DNA of 64,000 nucleotides from JALYNX01 sp963724825 (GTDB lineage: Bacteria; Actinomycetota; Acidimicrobiia; Spongiisociales; ZC4RG35). A program made the translations under genes and the position numbers. Every line of letters begins with the position of its first letter. Within the stretch, counting starts at the first letter, position 1. Location of the stretch: contig CAVRWT010000006.1 in assembly GCA_963724825.1 (NCBI GenBank), positions 67,854-131,853 on the forward strand, in the 5' to 3' direction. A model generated the notes under the pieces. The model searched no databases, was not told where the DNA came from, and was given only the letters and a program-made list of their open reading frames with translations. Shown in pieces: positions 37,017 to 45,223 of this stretch.

Positions 37017-37813
37017 CCGTGATGACTGCCCTGTCCGATGGCGCGGTGGTTGCCAAGCGCAACCTGCTCAAAATCACCCGGCTCCCTGACCTCTTGGTCT
37101 TCTCGACCATCCAGCCGATCATGTTCGTGCTGCTGTTCGCGTACGTGTTCGGCAGCGCGATCGAGGTGCCAGGCGTCGACTACACCGACTTCCTGATGGC
37201 TGGGATCTTCGTCCAAACCGTGGTGTTCGGCGCCACCATCACCGGCGCCGGGCTCGCCGACGACATCAAGAAGGGGATCATCGATCGCTTTAGGTCCCTG
37301 CCGATGGCCCAATCCGCAGTCCTGATCGGTCGCACCACCAGTGACCTGCTCAACAATCTCTTGGTGGTCACCATCATGGCCTTGACCGGCTTGCTGGTTG
37401 GCTGGAGGACCCACACCCCCTTCTGGGAGGTGGTCGGCGGCTTTGCCCTGCTCCTGGCGTTTGCCTATGCCATCTCATGGATGATGGCCAGCGTCGGATT
37501 GTCGGTGAGCAGTGTCGAGGTGGTCCAGAACGCCTCGTTCATAGTGATCTTCCCGCTGACGTTCATCTCCAATGCCTTCGTTCCCATCACCAACTTCCCT
37601 CCGGTGCTGAAGGCGTTCGCCGAGTGGAACCCGGTCTCGGCAGTGACCCAGGCGGTGCGCGAGCTATTCGGCAACGTGAATGCACTAGCTCCGCCGCCCG
37701 ACGCCTGGCCGTTGCAGAACGCGGTCTTGGCCTCGTCTATCTGGATCGTGATCTTCTTGGTGGTGTTCGTTCCCTTGGCCGTGTCCCGGTACAAGAAGGC
37801 AGCCGCCCGCTGA
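37013..37813 (+). CDS. DrrB-like ABC-2 exporter permease
   Basis: A 266-residue permease with about six membrane segments. It has the ABC-2 pattern LPDLLVFSTIQPIMFVLLFA, the conserved GIIDRFRSLPMAQSAVLIGR coupling region and SNAFVPITNFPPVLKAFAEW, which is typical of the DrrB group. GTG 37013 overlaps the ATPase stop (GTGA); ATG 37022 is an in-frame alternative. It forms the membrane half of the exporter with the ATPase upstream. Confidence 0.9.
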   Translation: MTVMTALSDGAVVAKRNLLKITRLPDLLVFSTIQPIMFVLLFAYVFGSAIEVPGVDYTDFLMAGIFVQTVVFGATITGAGLADDIKKGIIDRFRSLPMAQSAVLIGRTTSDLLNNLLVVTIMALTGLLVGWRTHTPFWEVVGGFALLLAFAYAISWMMASVGLSVSSVEVVQNASFIVIFPLTFISNAFVPITNFPPVLKAFAEWNPVSAVTQAVRELFGNVNALAPPPDAWPLQNAVLASSIWIVIFLVVFVPLAVSRYKKAAAR

Positions 37814-37822
37814 CCCGTTCGT

Positions 37823-37861
37823 AATGCAGGAAGCGTCGCATGCGACGTCTGGTGCATTAGG
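37823..37861. repeat. Imperfect inverted repeat after the DrrB-like gene
   Basis: TAATGCA on the left pairs with TGCATTA on the right, and GTCGCA with TGCGAC in the centre, with a few mismatches between. It lies just after the exporter operon and before a new promoter, so a rho-independent-like or processing hairpin is possible. No T-run follows. Confidence 0.45.
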
Positions 37862-37892
37862 AATCGATCCCTCTGTAATGAATTAAATAGGT

Positions 37893-37921
37893 TTGACTAG
37901 TTACACCCTCTCCGGTAATGT
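37893..37921 (+). promoter_or_regulatory. Near-consensus sigma70-type promoter
   Basis: TTGACT (37893-37898), a 17-base spacer, then TAATGT (37916-37921). It lies in an AT-rich patch unlike its surroundings and about 45 bases before the start of the 37966 small ORF, which puts the expected transcript start near 37928. It is one of the two best promoters in the window. Confidence 0.65.
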
Positions 37922-37965
37922 AATGCTCGTAAAGAGAGATGCTCATTACGGAACAGGAGATGGTG

Positions 37966-38133
37966 ATGACTCCCTACGCTGCATATCTGATCTCCCAGGA
38001 CATCCTGGATCAGCGTCGGCGCGAAGGCGATAGGGCTCGTCTGGTCAGGCAAGGTGCCCTCAAGCGCAACAAGAAGAACGGCCGCAATCGCGCGTCTTCT
38101 CAGGAGGTGACCGATGTTTCTCGCCCACTGTGA
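37966..38133 (+). CDS. Small basic protein of unknown function
   Basis: A 55-residue protein: MTPYAAYLISQDILDQRRRE, followed by a strongly basic middle (ALKRNKKNGRNRA). I do not recognise a family. ATG 37966 has GGAG at the right distance; ATG 37960 and 37939 are in frame upstream. It follows a near-consensus promoter and overlaps the next small ORF by 20 bases. The high charge and lack of membrane segments suggest a cytoplasmic nucleic-acid or ribosome-associated protein, but that is a guess. Confidence 0.5.
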   Translation: MTPYAAYLISQDILDQRRREGDRARLVRQGALKRNKKNGRNRASSQEVTDVSRPL

Positions 38134-38302
38134 CCATCTCGACCGCGAGGTCATCATCTGGACTTCGAGTCTGGACGGCATCGAGAACACTGAGAACGGG
38201 ATCCTGGTGAGATACCACTGTGCGTGTGGCCGCCCTGCGGAGATGTTGACCGGAGCGGCTTCGCCGGTCAGGGTTTCGGTCCATGTGGGGGCAGCTGCCT
38301 GA
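38114..38302 (+). CDS. Small Cys/His protein, possible zinc ribbon
   Basis: A 62-residue protein with Cys and His in spaced positions: FLAHCDHLDREVIIW near the start and RYHCACGRPAEML near residue 35. The CxH...CxC layout could bind a metal. The stretch SLDGIENTENGILVRYHCAC recalls short actinobacterial proteins often left unnamed. ATG 38114 has AGGAGG 13 bases upstream, inside the preceding gene, which it overlaps by 20 bases, so the two are probably co-expressed from the promoter at 37893. Confidence 0.55.
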   Translation: MFLAHCDHLDREVIIWTSSLDGIENTENGILVRYHCACGRPAEMLTGAASPVRVSVHVGAAA

Positions 38303-38369
38303 GGCTGCCCCTGCCCGGGTGCGCCCTGTCACCGGGAATAGCCCAGCCTTCCCAACCTTTGTAACCGGT

Positions 38370-38888
38370 ATGGCAATCAACCGACTCAACCACGCGGTGC
38401 TCTACGTGCGCGACGCCGACCGTTCGGCGAACTTCTACACCGAGAAGCTCGGCTTTAGGCGGCTGCCGCTCGAGTTTCCCGGAGCGGTCTTCCTTCAGGC
38501 CGAGGGCTCGAGCAACGACCACGATCTGGGACTGTTTTCGATAGGCGACGGGGCGGCTGCCTCTCCTGCGGGCCGCGGCGCCGTGGGGCTCTATCACCTG
38601 GCCTGGGAGGTCGATACTTTGAATGACCTGGCGCGTCTGGCAAACGTCCTCTCCGAGTCCGGCGCCCTCGTCGGTGCGACTGACCACGGCAGCACCAAGG
38701 CCCTGTACGGACGCGATCCCGACGGCATCGAGTTCGAGATCAGTTGGCTGGTTCCGGCAGATCTCCTCGATGAGGACACCACACCCACCGCCAGACGACT
38801 CGACCTCCAGGCGGAGATCGATCGCTACGGGGCAGACACCCTCGGGGGAGTTGGTGTGAGCCGCCCCCGGATCGCTATCGACTCCTGA
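38370..38888 (+). CDS. VOC-family dioxygenase/glyoxalase-like protein
   Basis: A 172-residue vicinal-oxygen-chelate protein made of two beta-alpha-beta3 units. LNHAVLYVRDADRSANFYTE has the first metal His, YHLAWEVDTLNDL the second and FEISW the Glu. GRDPDGIEFEISW is the usual end motif. This group includes catechol 2,3-dioxygenase-like enzymes, glyoxalases and thiol-transfer enzymes; the exact reaction cannot be told. ATG 38370 is preferred to the upstream in-frame start at 38283 because homology begins there. It converges with the XRE-cupin gene. Confidence 0.82.
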   Translation: MAINRLNHAVLYVRDADRSANFYTEKLGFRRLPLEFPGAVFLQAEGSSNDHDLGLFSIGDGAAASPAGRGAVGLYHLAWEVDTLNDLARLANVLSESGALVGATDHGSTKALYGRDPDGIEFEISWLVPADLLDEDTTPTARRLDLQAEIDRYGADTLGGVGVSRPRIAIDS

Positions 38889-38897
38889 GGCAGTGCC

Positions 38898-39524
38898 CTA
38901 GGGCGAGATCCTGTGGTCGTTGGTGCGACCGACCACGAACCAGATCGCATGGACCGGCTCATCACCGATATTGAACAGGCGGTGTGGCTGAGTCGAGTCG
39001 AAGCCGATCGAGTCCCCGGGCTCTAGCTCGTAGGTGTCGAAGCCGAGCTGGATCCCGAGACGGCCGGAGATGATGAAGCCGTATTCCTTGCCGTTGTGCC
39101 GCATCAGCGACTCATCCGGAGTGGACGCGCCCCCAACCTCGTAGACGGCATGGAGAAAGTCGATTCCCTGATCGGTGTCACGACTGAGTTGTTCCCAGCG
39201 GACTCCTGAGGCGAGGTCGATGGTCTCGCGATCGTCGGGGTGGACCAGCGGGCTCGGCCCGCCGTTGGCAACCGCAGCCTTCTTCCCCGGCGCACCGCTT
39301 GAAGGCGAGTGATCGGCCCCGCGGAGGAGCTTGTCCAGCGAGAGATCGAGCTCGGTGACGATGGCGTACAGGGTCCCCACCGAGGGCTTGGAGAGGCCGC
39401 TCTCGAGTTGCGAGATGAGGCTGGGCGAGAGTCCGAGGCGTCGGGCCAGTTCGCGCTGGCTGATTCCAGCCTTGGTCCTCTCGTCCCGGAGTCGATCGCC
39501 GATTCCCTCAAGCTCCTCAGTCAA
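38898..39524 (-). CDS. XRE-family transcriptional regulator with C-terminal cupin
   Basis: A 208-residue regulator. The N-terminal helix-turn-helix (AGISQRELARRL then GLSPSLISQLESG, residues 18-42) is followed by a linker and a cupin ligand-binding domain (ESLMRHNGKEYGFIISGRLG, then ELEPGDSIGFDSTQPHRLFN). This is the PuuR/SutR-like class, whose members respond to a small metabolite bound in the cupin. It lies beside an SDR and divergent to a catabolic region, so it may control the four AGTGTSACT sites in this window (inference). Start TTG 39524. Confidence 0.87.
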   Translation of the reverse strand: MTEELEGIGDRLRDERTKAGISQRELARRLGLSPSLISQLESGLSKPSVGTLYAIVTELDLSLDKLLRGADHSPSSGAPGKKAAVANGGPSPLVHPDDRETIDLASGVRWEQLSRDTDQGIDFLHAVYEVGGASTPDESLMRHNGKEYGFIISGRLGIQLGFDTYELEPGDSIGFDSTQPHRLFNIGDEPVHAIWFVVGRTNDHRISP

Positions 39525-39566
39525 TCGGAGACCCTTCCATTGCGAGCGAGAATAGGCGCCGGTCTC

Positions 39567-40262
39567 CTACATCAGGAGCCAGCCACCGTCCACGTAGAGG
39601 TTGACACCATTCACGGATGGGTTCTCGAGAAGGAAAACCGTGGCATCCACCACGTCCGCCATCGTCACCAGGCGCTTGGTTGGGGTCCGAGCCAGCACCG
39701 CGTCCAATGGTTTGTCCTTCCAGTACGGGCTGTCACCGACGATTCCAGGGTGCAGCGCATTGAACCGGACAGGAGAGAGCTCGACCGCGAGGGCTCGAAT
39801 CATGGAGCTGACGCCCCCGTTGACGGTGGTGACGGTGATCGATCCGGGGTAAGGGCGATCCTTGGCCCGGCCTCCGAAGAGAACCACCGAGCTCGTCTCG
39901 GTGAACCTGGCGAGTAAAGCGTGGATGACCTCGACGTAGCTCACCAGCTTCATCGTCGTCAGCTGGGTCCCGGCGTCGATGTCGTACTCCTTGGCGAAGT
40001 TGTTGTCCCGGGCAATGGCGGCCAGAACAAGACGCGACACAGAGCCGACCTCGTGCAGGGCGGGTGCGATAGCTGAAGGATCGGTGAGGTCGAATCCGAT
40101 GCCCGTCACGTCGCCGTCGATAGTGGAGGCGATCTCGACGGTGCGGTCGGGGTCGCTACCCGTGATCACCACTGGGCTCCCGCCGGCCGCGTAGTGGCGA
40201 GCCACCTCCAACCCGAGGCCGCTGGTTCCCCCCACCACAATCACGTTGCCGTTTTCCATCAT
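39567..40262 (-). CDS. Short-chain dehydrogenase/reductase
   Basis: A 231-residue SDR. The cofactor loop is VVGGTSGLGLEVAR. The usual catalytic Tyr-x-x-x-Lys is not obvious: the region that should carry it reads GSITVTTVNGGVSSMIRA, with Ser/Thr/Val where YxxxK is expected, so this may be a divergent or non-catalytic member. The C-terminus VNGVNLYVDGGWLLM is typical of the family (YVDGG). Double ATG at 40262/40259 with AGGAA upstream. It is 42 bases upstream of the XRE-cupin gene on the same strand, divergent from the bicupin gene. Confidence 0.8.
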   Translation of the reverse strand: MMENGNVIVVGGTSGLGLEVARHYAAGGSPVVITGSDPDRTVEIASTIDGDVTGIGFDLTDPSAIAPALHEVGSVSRLVLAAIARDNNFAKEYDIDAGTQLTTMKLVSYVEVIHALLARFTETSSVVLFGGRAKDRPYPGSITVTTVNGGVSSMIRALAVELSPVRFNALHPGIVGDSPYWKDKPLDAVLARTPTKRLVTMADVVDATVFLLENPSVNGVNLYVDGGWLLM

Positions 40263-40335
40263 CGAGTTCCTGTTTCTCCGGGTCTCCGACGCCGGCTGGC
40301 CGGGAGGCGAAGCCTACATCTGTTAGGCAGGGCGT

Positions 40336-40352
40336 GTGTAGTGTCACTGATC
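40336..40352. promoter_or_regulatory. Copy B of the AGTGTSACT motif, in the SDR/bicupin divergent region
   Basis: GTGTAGTGTCACTGATC lies 22 bases before the bicupin ATG and 74 bases from the divergent SDR start. TAGTGT could serve as a -10 box with the dyad TCACT-N3-CGGTC over the transcript start. It shares GTGTAGTGT with copies at 41339 and 50484 and AGTGTCACTGAT with the copy at 15147. Confidence 0.45.
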
Positions 40353-40373
40353 GGTCGAGTGCTTGGGAGCCAA

Positions 40374-41270
40374 ATGTCGACGCACATCGTCAAGAAAGCC
40401 GGAGATCACGACTATCAGGTGCCGGGAGGCTTCGAAGGGCGAAGTCAGGGCTACTTCGGGGATGCAATCGTCAACGAGCCTGCGGGTGGGGTTCAGATGG
40501 GATTCCAGGTGTCGCGGCTCGATCCCGGCGGGCAGGTGGCCGGCCACCTTCACTCATTCGAGGAGACCCTCTACGTCATCGATGGGATGGTCGTCGTCGA
40601 CCTTCCCGAAGGGAGTTACGAGCTCGGTCCCGGCGACTACGGGCTGATCCCGGTGGGTGTTCCGCACTCGCTTCGGAACACCGGTGGGGCTCCTGCGAGT
40701 CTGGCGGAGATGAGGGCGCCACTCCCTCGCGAGCGCCACGAGTTCGACACCTATTTCGTGGAGGCGCCATCGGCAGGAGTGCCGCTTCGCATCGACGTTC
40801 GTGACCCGCGAACTCGCAGCTTTGGCCATATCGACGCGGAGAACATGGATCCCGCAACGCAGACCCAGGACCGCCTTGCCCTGAGTGCGAGCATGCGCAC
40901 CGCACTCCTCGTCTACAGCGGGATCTCGGTCAAGATGATGATCGACTCCGACCTGGGAGCCGATCTGTCGACGATGTTCATGGTCCAGTACGTGCCGGGC
41001 GGATTCGCAGGAGCGCATGACCACCCGCTCGAGGAGGCCTATCTCATCCTCGAAGGGGAGGTCGAGGCCGGGTTCGACGGGGTCAAGTACCACATGGTGC
41101 CCGGTGACGTGGCCTGGGCAGGTGTCGGGTGCGTTCACGAGTTTCGCAATGTCGGCACCGGCCCGGTGCGGTGGCTCGAGACTCAGGCGCCACAGCCGCC
41201 GGCCCGTCATAGCTACCGGTTCCGGAGGGACTGGGCGTACCTGACTGAGGCGCTGGCCGCCCCGGACTGA
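40374..41270 (+). CDS. Two-domain cupin, ureidoglycine aminohydrolase-like
   Basis: A 298-residue bicupin. The first barrel has GQVAGHLHSFEETLYVIDG and LGPGDYGLIPVGVPHSLRN, and the second GGFAGAHDHPLEEAYLILEG and MVPGDVAWAGVGCVHEFRN, each with the His/Glu metal set. The two-barrel order and length resemble (S)-ureidoglycine aminohydrolase and related enzymes, but other bicupins (oxalate decarboxylase, gentisate dioxygenase) share the fold. The nearby amidohydrolases make a role in breakdown of an N-containing compound plausible (inference). ATG 40374 has GGGAG upstream. Confidence 0.75.
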   Translation: MSTHIVKKAGDHDYQVPGGFEGRSQGYFGDAIVNEPAGGVQMGFQVSRLDPGGQVAGHLHSFEETLYVIDGMVVVDLPEGSYELGPGDYGLIPVGVPHSLRNTGGAPASLAEMRAPLPRERHEFDTYFVEAPSAGVPLRIDVRDPRTRSFGHIDAENMDPATQTQDRLALSASMRTALLVYSGISVKMMIDSDLGADLSTMFMVQYVPGGFAGAHDHPLEEAYLILEGEVEAGFDGVKYHMVPGDVAWAGVGCVHEFRNVGTGPVRWLETQAPQPPARHSYRFRRDWAYLTEALAAPD

Positions 41271-41338
41271 GATGAGTGCTGGATCAATCCCTGTCGGCTT
41301 TACGGACCTGTTTTGTGAGGCTGAACCGAATGCGATTT

Positions 41339-41360
41339 GTGTAGTGTGACTTATCAGTGA
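41339..41360. promoter_or_regulatory. Copy C of the AGTGTSACT motif, upstream of the amidohydrolase operon
   Basis: GTGTAGTGTGACTTATCAGT at 41339-41358, continuing GA. TGACT-TATC-AGTGA is a near dyad. It lies 113 bases before the TTG 41473 start, in a 202-base gap that holds nothing else I can support. GTGTAGTGT is identical to copies B and D. Confidence 0.45.
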
Positions 41361-41472
41361 GTGGCCTCAACACCCCACTTTCGGCCGCGGCGTGCATCGG
41401 AGAAAGGGCACTTTTGTTGCCTGGCTCACAGCTTGAGGCGGTGGCGGACCGACACCAGGACGGAGGGAGCTC

Positions 41473-42765
41473 TTGAAAGGGCGGACCCTGCTTCGCGGTG
41501 GGTGTGTTCTGACACTGGGTAAGACCAATTACGCCGAGGCCGATGTCTTGATCGATGGCGAGAAGATCGTCGAGATCGGCCCCGGGCTTCGGGCCCGCGA
41601 TGCAGAGGTCGTCGATGCGACCGACACGATTGTCATGCCGGGATTCGTCGACGCTCACCGCCACGTCTCAGAGTCGCTGTTCCGCAATTTCGGCGATTCG
41701 TCTTCATCATCGGTCTACGGGCCTCACTATCAGCCGGATGACGCATATGCGGCCACTCTGATCGGGTTGCTCGGCGCCATCGACACCGGGATCACGACGG
41801 TGGTCGATTGGTTCGGCATTGGTTCCTCCGAAGCGCTGGTTGACGCCGCGCTTCAAGCACACGCCGACTCGGGGATCCGGTCGGTCTTTGCCTACGCCGG
41901 GCAAGGAGCCGACGGATGGCAATCCGATCTCAAGAGCATCACTGCGCGGGCCACATCCCACCCACTGCGCGATCTCGCAGCTGGCGCGGGAACGCCGGCG
42001 CGTGACTCATTGGACGAAGTGGCGGCCGATTGGTCGGTCGCAAGGGATCTCGGTCTGAGAATCCACACTCATGTCGGCGTCGACTCCGAGGTCGCGCCGG
42101 GATTGGTGCGCCAAATCTCGGATCGAGGCCTACTTGGCGATGACGTCAACTTCGTTCAATGCACCTACCTGGACGATGCCGACTTCGATGCGATCGCATC
42201 GTCGGGTGTTTCCGTGTCACTGACCCCATCCAGCGCGATGTCCGGGGGTCAGGCGAGGCCGCCGATGCAGGAAATGATCGATCGTGGCATTCGCCCCGGC
42301 CTGGGCGTGGGCTCCGATCAGTTCGCGCCCGGCGACATGTTCGCCCAGATGCGGACCGTGATCTCGGTGCAGCACGCCACTCTCTTCGACCTGAAGCTCG
42401 CGGGCAAGGCAGGAATTCCAACTCTCCTCAACACCCGCGAGGTGCTTCGGTATGCCACCGTCAACGGTGCCCGGGCGGCCGGCGTCAGCGACCGGGTGGG
42501 AACCCTCGTCCCCGGCTCGCAGGCCGACATCATCCTGCTCCGCACCGATACGCCCAACATCTTCCCGATCAACGATCCGATCGGAGCGGTGGTCTGGGGG
42601 ATGGACACTTCGAATGTCGATTGGGTCTTCGTCGCCGGTCGCCCACTCAAGCGCGGCGGTGTCCTCGAGGGCGATCTGGACAGCGCAGCCGAGCTCGCGA
42701 GCAAGGCCCAGCATCGAGTCGCTGAGGCAGCCGGGCTCCTCGTGGGCTCCGGGGAGGTGAAGTGA
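41473..42765 (+). CDS. Cytosine-deaminase-like amidohydrolase, catalytic His replaced by Gln
   Basis: A 430-residue amidohydrolase of the TrzA/AtzA group, a TIM barrel with an N-terminal beta-sandwich. The first metal motif is HRH (residues 62-64) in VDAHRHVSESLF, and HTH (198-200) follows in RIHTHVGVDSE. The late Asp is in GVGSDQFAPGDMF, and GTLVPGSQADIILLRTD is the typical C-terminal motif. In relatives the strand after HTH reads HC with a catalytic His; here it is FVQCTYLDD with Gln229, while the paralog fused at 47941 keeps His. The expected Glu after HTH is also absent in both. TTG 41473 has CGGAGGGAG upstream. It overlaps the permease start as GTGA. Confidence 0.85.
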   Translation: MKGRTLLRGGCVLTLGKTNYAEADVLIDGEKIVEIGPGLRARDAEVVDATDTIVMPGFVDAHRHVSESLFRNFGDSSSSSVYGPHYQPDDAYAATLIGLLGAIDTGITTVVDWFGIGSSEALVDAALQAHADSGIRSVFAYAGQGADGWQSDLKSITARATSHPLRDLAAGAGTPARDSLDEVAADWSVARDLGLRIHTHVGVDSEVAPGLVRQISDRGLLGDDVNFVQCTYLDDADFDAIASSGVSVSLTPSSAMSGGQARPPMQEMIDRGIRPGLGVGSDQFAPGDMFAQMRTVISVQHATLFDLKLAGKAGIPTLLNTREVLRYATVNGARAAGVSDRVGTLVPGSQADIILLRTDTPNIFPINDPIGAVVWGMDTSNVDWVFVAGRPLKRGGVLEGDLDSAAELASKAQHRVAEAAGLLVGSGEVK

Positions 42766-43812
42766 CGACCACGAAGTCACCGTCATCGGCCCTGACCCGC
42801 TTCGTCGTGGCCTCCCGGTACATGCCGGTCTACCTCGCCTGATCCTGTTGGTGGTTGTGGCCTCGATCGCAGCGCCCGCCACACTGTCCGAGTGCGGGTC
42901 TCGAGCGCGATCGCTCCTCTGGGCACTTATCTGGCTATCGCAGCACTTGGACAGATGCTGGTGATCATGACCGGCGGCATCGATCTGAGCGTCCCGGGAG
43001 TCTTCCTACTCGGCGGCCTGATCATGGTGGGAGTCGGTCAACAATCCGACGATCAAATCTGGGTTGCGTTGCTCACCGCTGTCGGGGTGGCTGCTGCTAT
43101 CGGACTGGTGAACGGGCTCCTCATCGGTGGCCTCAAGTTGAATCCGCTCATCGTGACTCTGGCAGTCGGCCAAATCGTGGCCGGAGTCGCCAACCGTTAC
43201 TACAACACCGTTGCCATCCAGAAGCCGGTGCCGGAGGGGCTCACCGACTGGGCGACGACACCGTTCCTCGGCGTCAGCCGGATCTTCTGGATCGGAGTTG
43301 GGCTGACGCTGGTGCTGGTCGTCATCTTCCGATATACGGGGGTGGGAAGGAGATTCCAGGTGGTAGGGGCCAACCCGGTCGCCTCCACTGTCATTGGGTT
43401 GCGAGTCAATCTCAACCAGATCGCCGCATACGTGGTGGCGGCCATCTTTTACGCGACGGCCGGGATACTGCTTGCGGCGTCCCTTCGATCGCCCGGAATC
43501 ACGGTTGGTCTTCCCTACCTGCTGGGCCCGATCGCCGCAGTGGTCATCGGCGGGGCCTCATTGACCGGTGGTCTGGCGAGCCCGGTGTCGACCTGGGCGG
43601 CCGCGTTCTTCCTCGCCGGGCTGAACCAGATGATGCGGGTCATTGGGTTGCCAACCGCCCTGCAATTCGTGGTCTTCGGCCTGGTCATCATCGGTGGGAT
43701 GCTGGTGTCCGGTGATCGCATCATCAAGAGCGTCGAAAGGGTTTTGCGCGACCGGTCGAGACCGGGGAGGCGCAATGAAGGAACTCTCGCCGTCGAAGGC
43801 GGCGAGACGTGA
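42762..43812 (+). CDS. RbsC-type ABC permease, two frameshifts near the N-terminus
   Basis: A sugar-type (BPD_transp_2) permease. Most of the protein reads cleanly from about 42893: APLGTYLAIAALGQMLVIMT then GGIDLSVPGVFLLGGLIMVG, the ATPase-contact loop GANPVASTVIGLRVN, and LPTALQFVVFGLVIIGGMLV. The start is GTG 42762 overlapping the amidohydrolase (GTGA), giving TTTKSPSSALTRFVVASRYM then MPVYLA and a stop. One missing base near 42840 and another near 42891 restore LILLVVVASIAAPATLSE and the join to the conserved part. It pairs with the permease domain at 46812 to form a heterodimer. Confidence 0.82.
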
Positions 43813-43882
43813 GAGAAGGAGAAACTGACCGCAACACAAGAGCGGGACGCAAACAACAGTCAATGGATGGAGGAGGATGATG

Positions 43883-45223
43883 ATGAAACACAGGGTGTTA
43901 ACCCTGATCGCAGTTCTGGCGGTCGTCATGGTCGCCTGTACAGGCGACGTGACCGAGTCGAGCACCACGGCTGCAGCAGAGCCGACGACTACGGCGGCTG
44001 CGGAGCCCACCACCACGGTTGGCGGTGAGACTTCGACAACCGCCGGGGGCGAGGATCCGCTCGCAGCATATGGCGAGACCACAGCGGCCGACCCAGCGCT
44101 GGTCGAGAAGGCAATGGGCACGACGGAAGGCGTACCTGACATCGTGCTCGCCGCGGTTGCGCGGGCGAATCAGGATCTCGACGACGACACCATTGCCAAG
44201 GCCATCGAGTGCTACACGAATGCAGTCGAGTGCGACACCGGCACCGGCGGTGAAGTGATCATGGGATACGCCGACGGCGGCGGTCTCAACGTCTGGCGTC
44301 AGGTGACCCGGATGGAGGCAATCCTCCAGGCCCTCACCTACCCCGAGATCGGCACCATCGTCATGCGTGACGCACAGTGGTCGACCGACCCTGCGGTTCC
44401 GATCGGTGACATCAACTACATGGTGGAGCGTGGCGTCACGTTCATCATCGGCTACCCCGACTGGGGCTCCGCCCTCGGCGACGCAATCAAGGCTGCTGAG
44501 GCAGCCGGCATCCCGTACATGTCCTACTCGGCAGGCTACGTCGGCCTTCCCGGGACCGATGGTGCGCTCGCACCCGGTACTGATTATCTGGGAGTTGTCG
44601 GTGAGGACCTCTGTGCCCTCGGCGAGAGCTTTGCCACGATCATCAACGAAGGGGTGGGCACGGGCATGATCGGCGTGATGGGTGGGACACCGGGCAACGC
44701 CCTGTCCCTCGGATGGCAGCAGTGCCATTTCCCGGCATTGGCCGACACCATCGAGGTCATCGACCCGCCGGCGGATCCGAACTCCACGACCGGAGACACC
44801 TACTGGGCCAACGACATCGCCAAGGACCTTGTGGGCGGATGGCTTTCGACCAATCCGGACCTCGCTGGGTTCAGCTATGAGTACGCCGACGGGCTGTACA
44901 CCGCACTTCAGGATGTCGAGATCGGCACCATGACGATCGCGGTTCGGACCGACGAGCAGACCTTGTTCTGCGACTGGGCCGAGCGAAACAACCCGAACTA
45001 CAACATCTGGTACTCGGCGGGAGGCAACTTCCAGTCGAGGGTCGCGGTGACCGCTCAGATGATGAATCTGCAGGGTGCGGAGATCCCGGGTGAGATCATC
45101 GTTCCCCACGTGATGCGGCAAGTCACGACAGCCGATTGCAACCCCGACCGGGTGACCCCGACCGTTTCCGGCACCTCGCTGGTGCCCGATCCGGTCCTCG
45201 CCCAGATGTACCCGGCTGGATGA
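43883..45223 (+). CDS. Sugar-type ABC substrate-binding lipoprotein
   Basis: A 446-residue exported lipoprotein. Signal MKHRVLTLIAVLAVVMVAC gives lipid-Cys19, followed by a repetitive Ala/Glu/Pro/Thr linker (AAAEPTTT twice). The binding fold is of the Peripla_BP_4 class: GVTFIIGYPDWGSALGDAIK, AAEAAGIPYMSYSAG and the C-terminal PVLAQMYP. It contains several Cys, including CHFPAL. Three ATG lie in a row (43877, 43880, 43883); GGAGG at 43872-43876 best fits the third. It overlaps the ATPase gene by ATGA. Neighbouring amidohydrolases suggest the solute is an N-containing ring or amide rather than a plain sugar (inference). Confidence 0.85.
   Translation: MKHRVLTLIAVLAVVMVACTGDVTESSTTAAAEPTTTAAAEPTTTVGGETSTTAGGEDPLAAYGETTAADPALVEKAMGTTEGVPDIVLAAVARANQDLDDDTIAKAIECYTNAVECDTGTGGEVIMGYADGGGLNVWRQVTRMEAILQALTYPEIGTIVMRDAQWSTDPAVPIGDINYMVERGVTFIIGYPDWGSALGDAIKAAEAAGIPYMSYSAGYVGLPGTDGALAPGTDYLGVVGEDLCALGESFATIINEGVGTGMIGVMGGTPGNALSLGWQQCHFPALADTIEVIDPPADPNSTTGDTYWANDIAKDLVGGWLSTNPDLAGFSYEYADGLYTALQDVEIGTMTIAVRTDEQTLFCDWAERNNPNYNIWYSAGGNFQSRVAVTAQMMNLQGAEIPGEIIVPHVMRQVTTADCNPDRVTPTVSGTSLVPDPVLAQMYPAG

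Noticed and set aside
37013..38302. DrrAB-like exporter and small ORFs as an antibiotic-resistance or bacteriocin unit
   Set aside because: No biosynthetic gene or leader-peptide pattern is present, and the small ORFs have a promoter of their own and no double-glycine leader.
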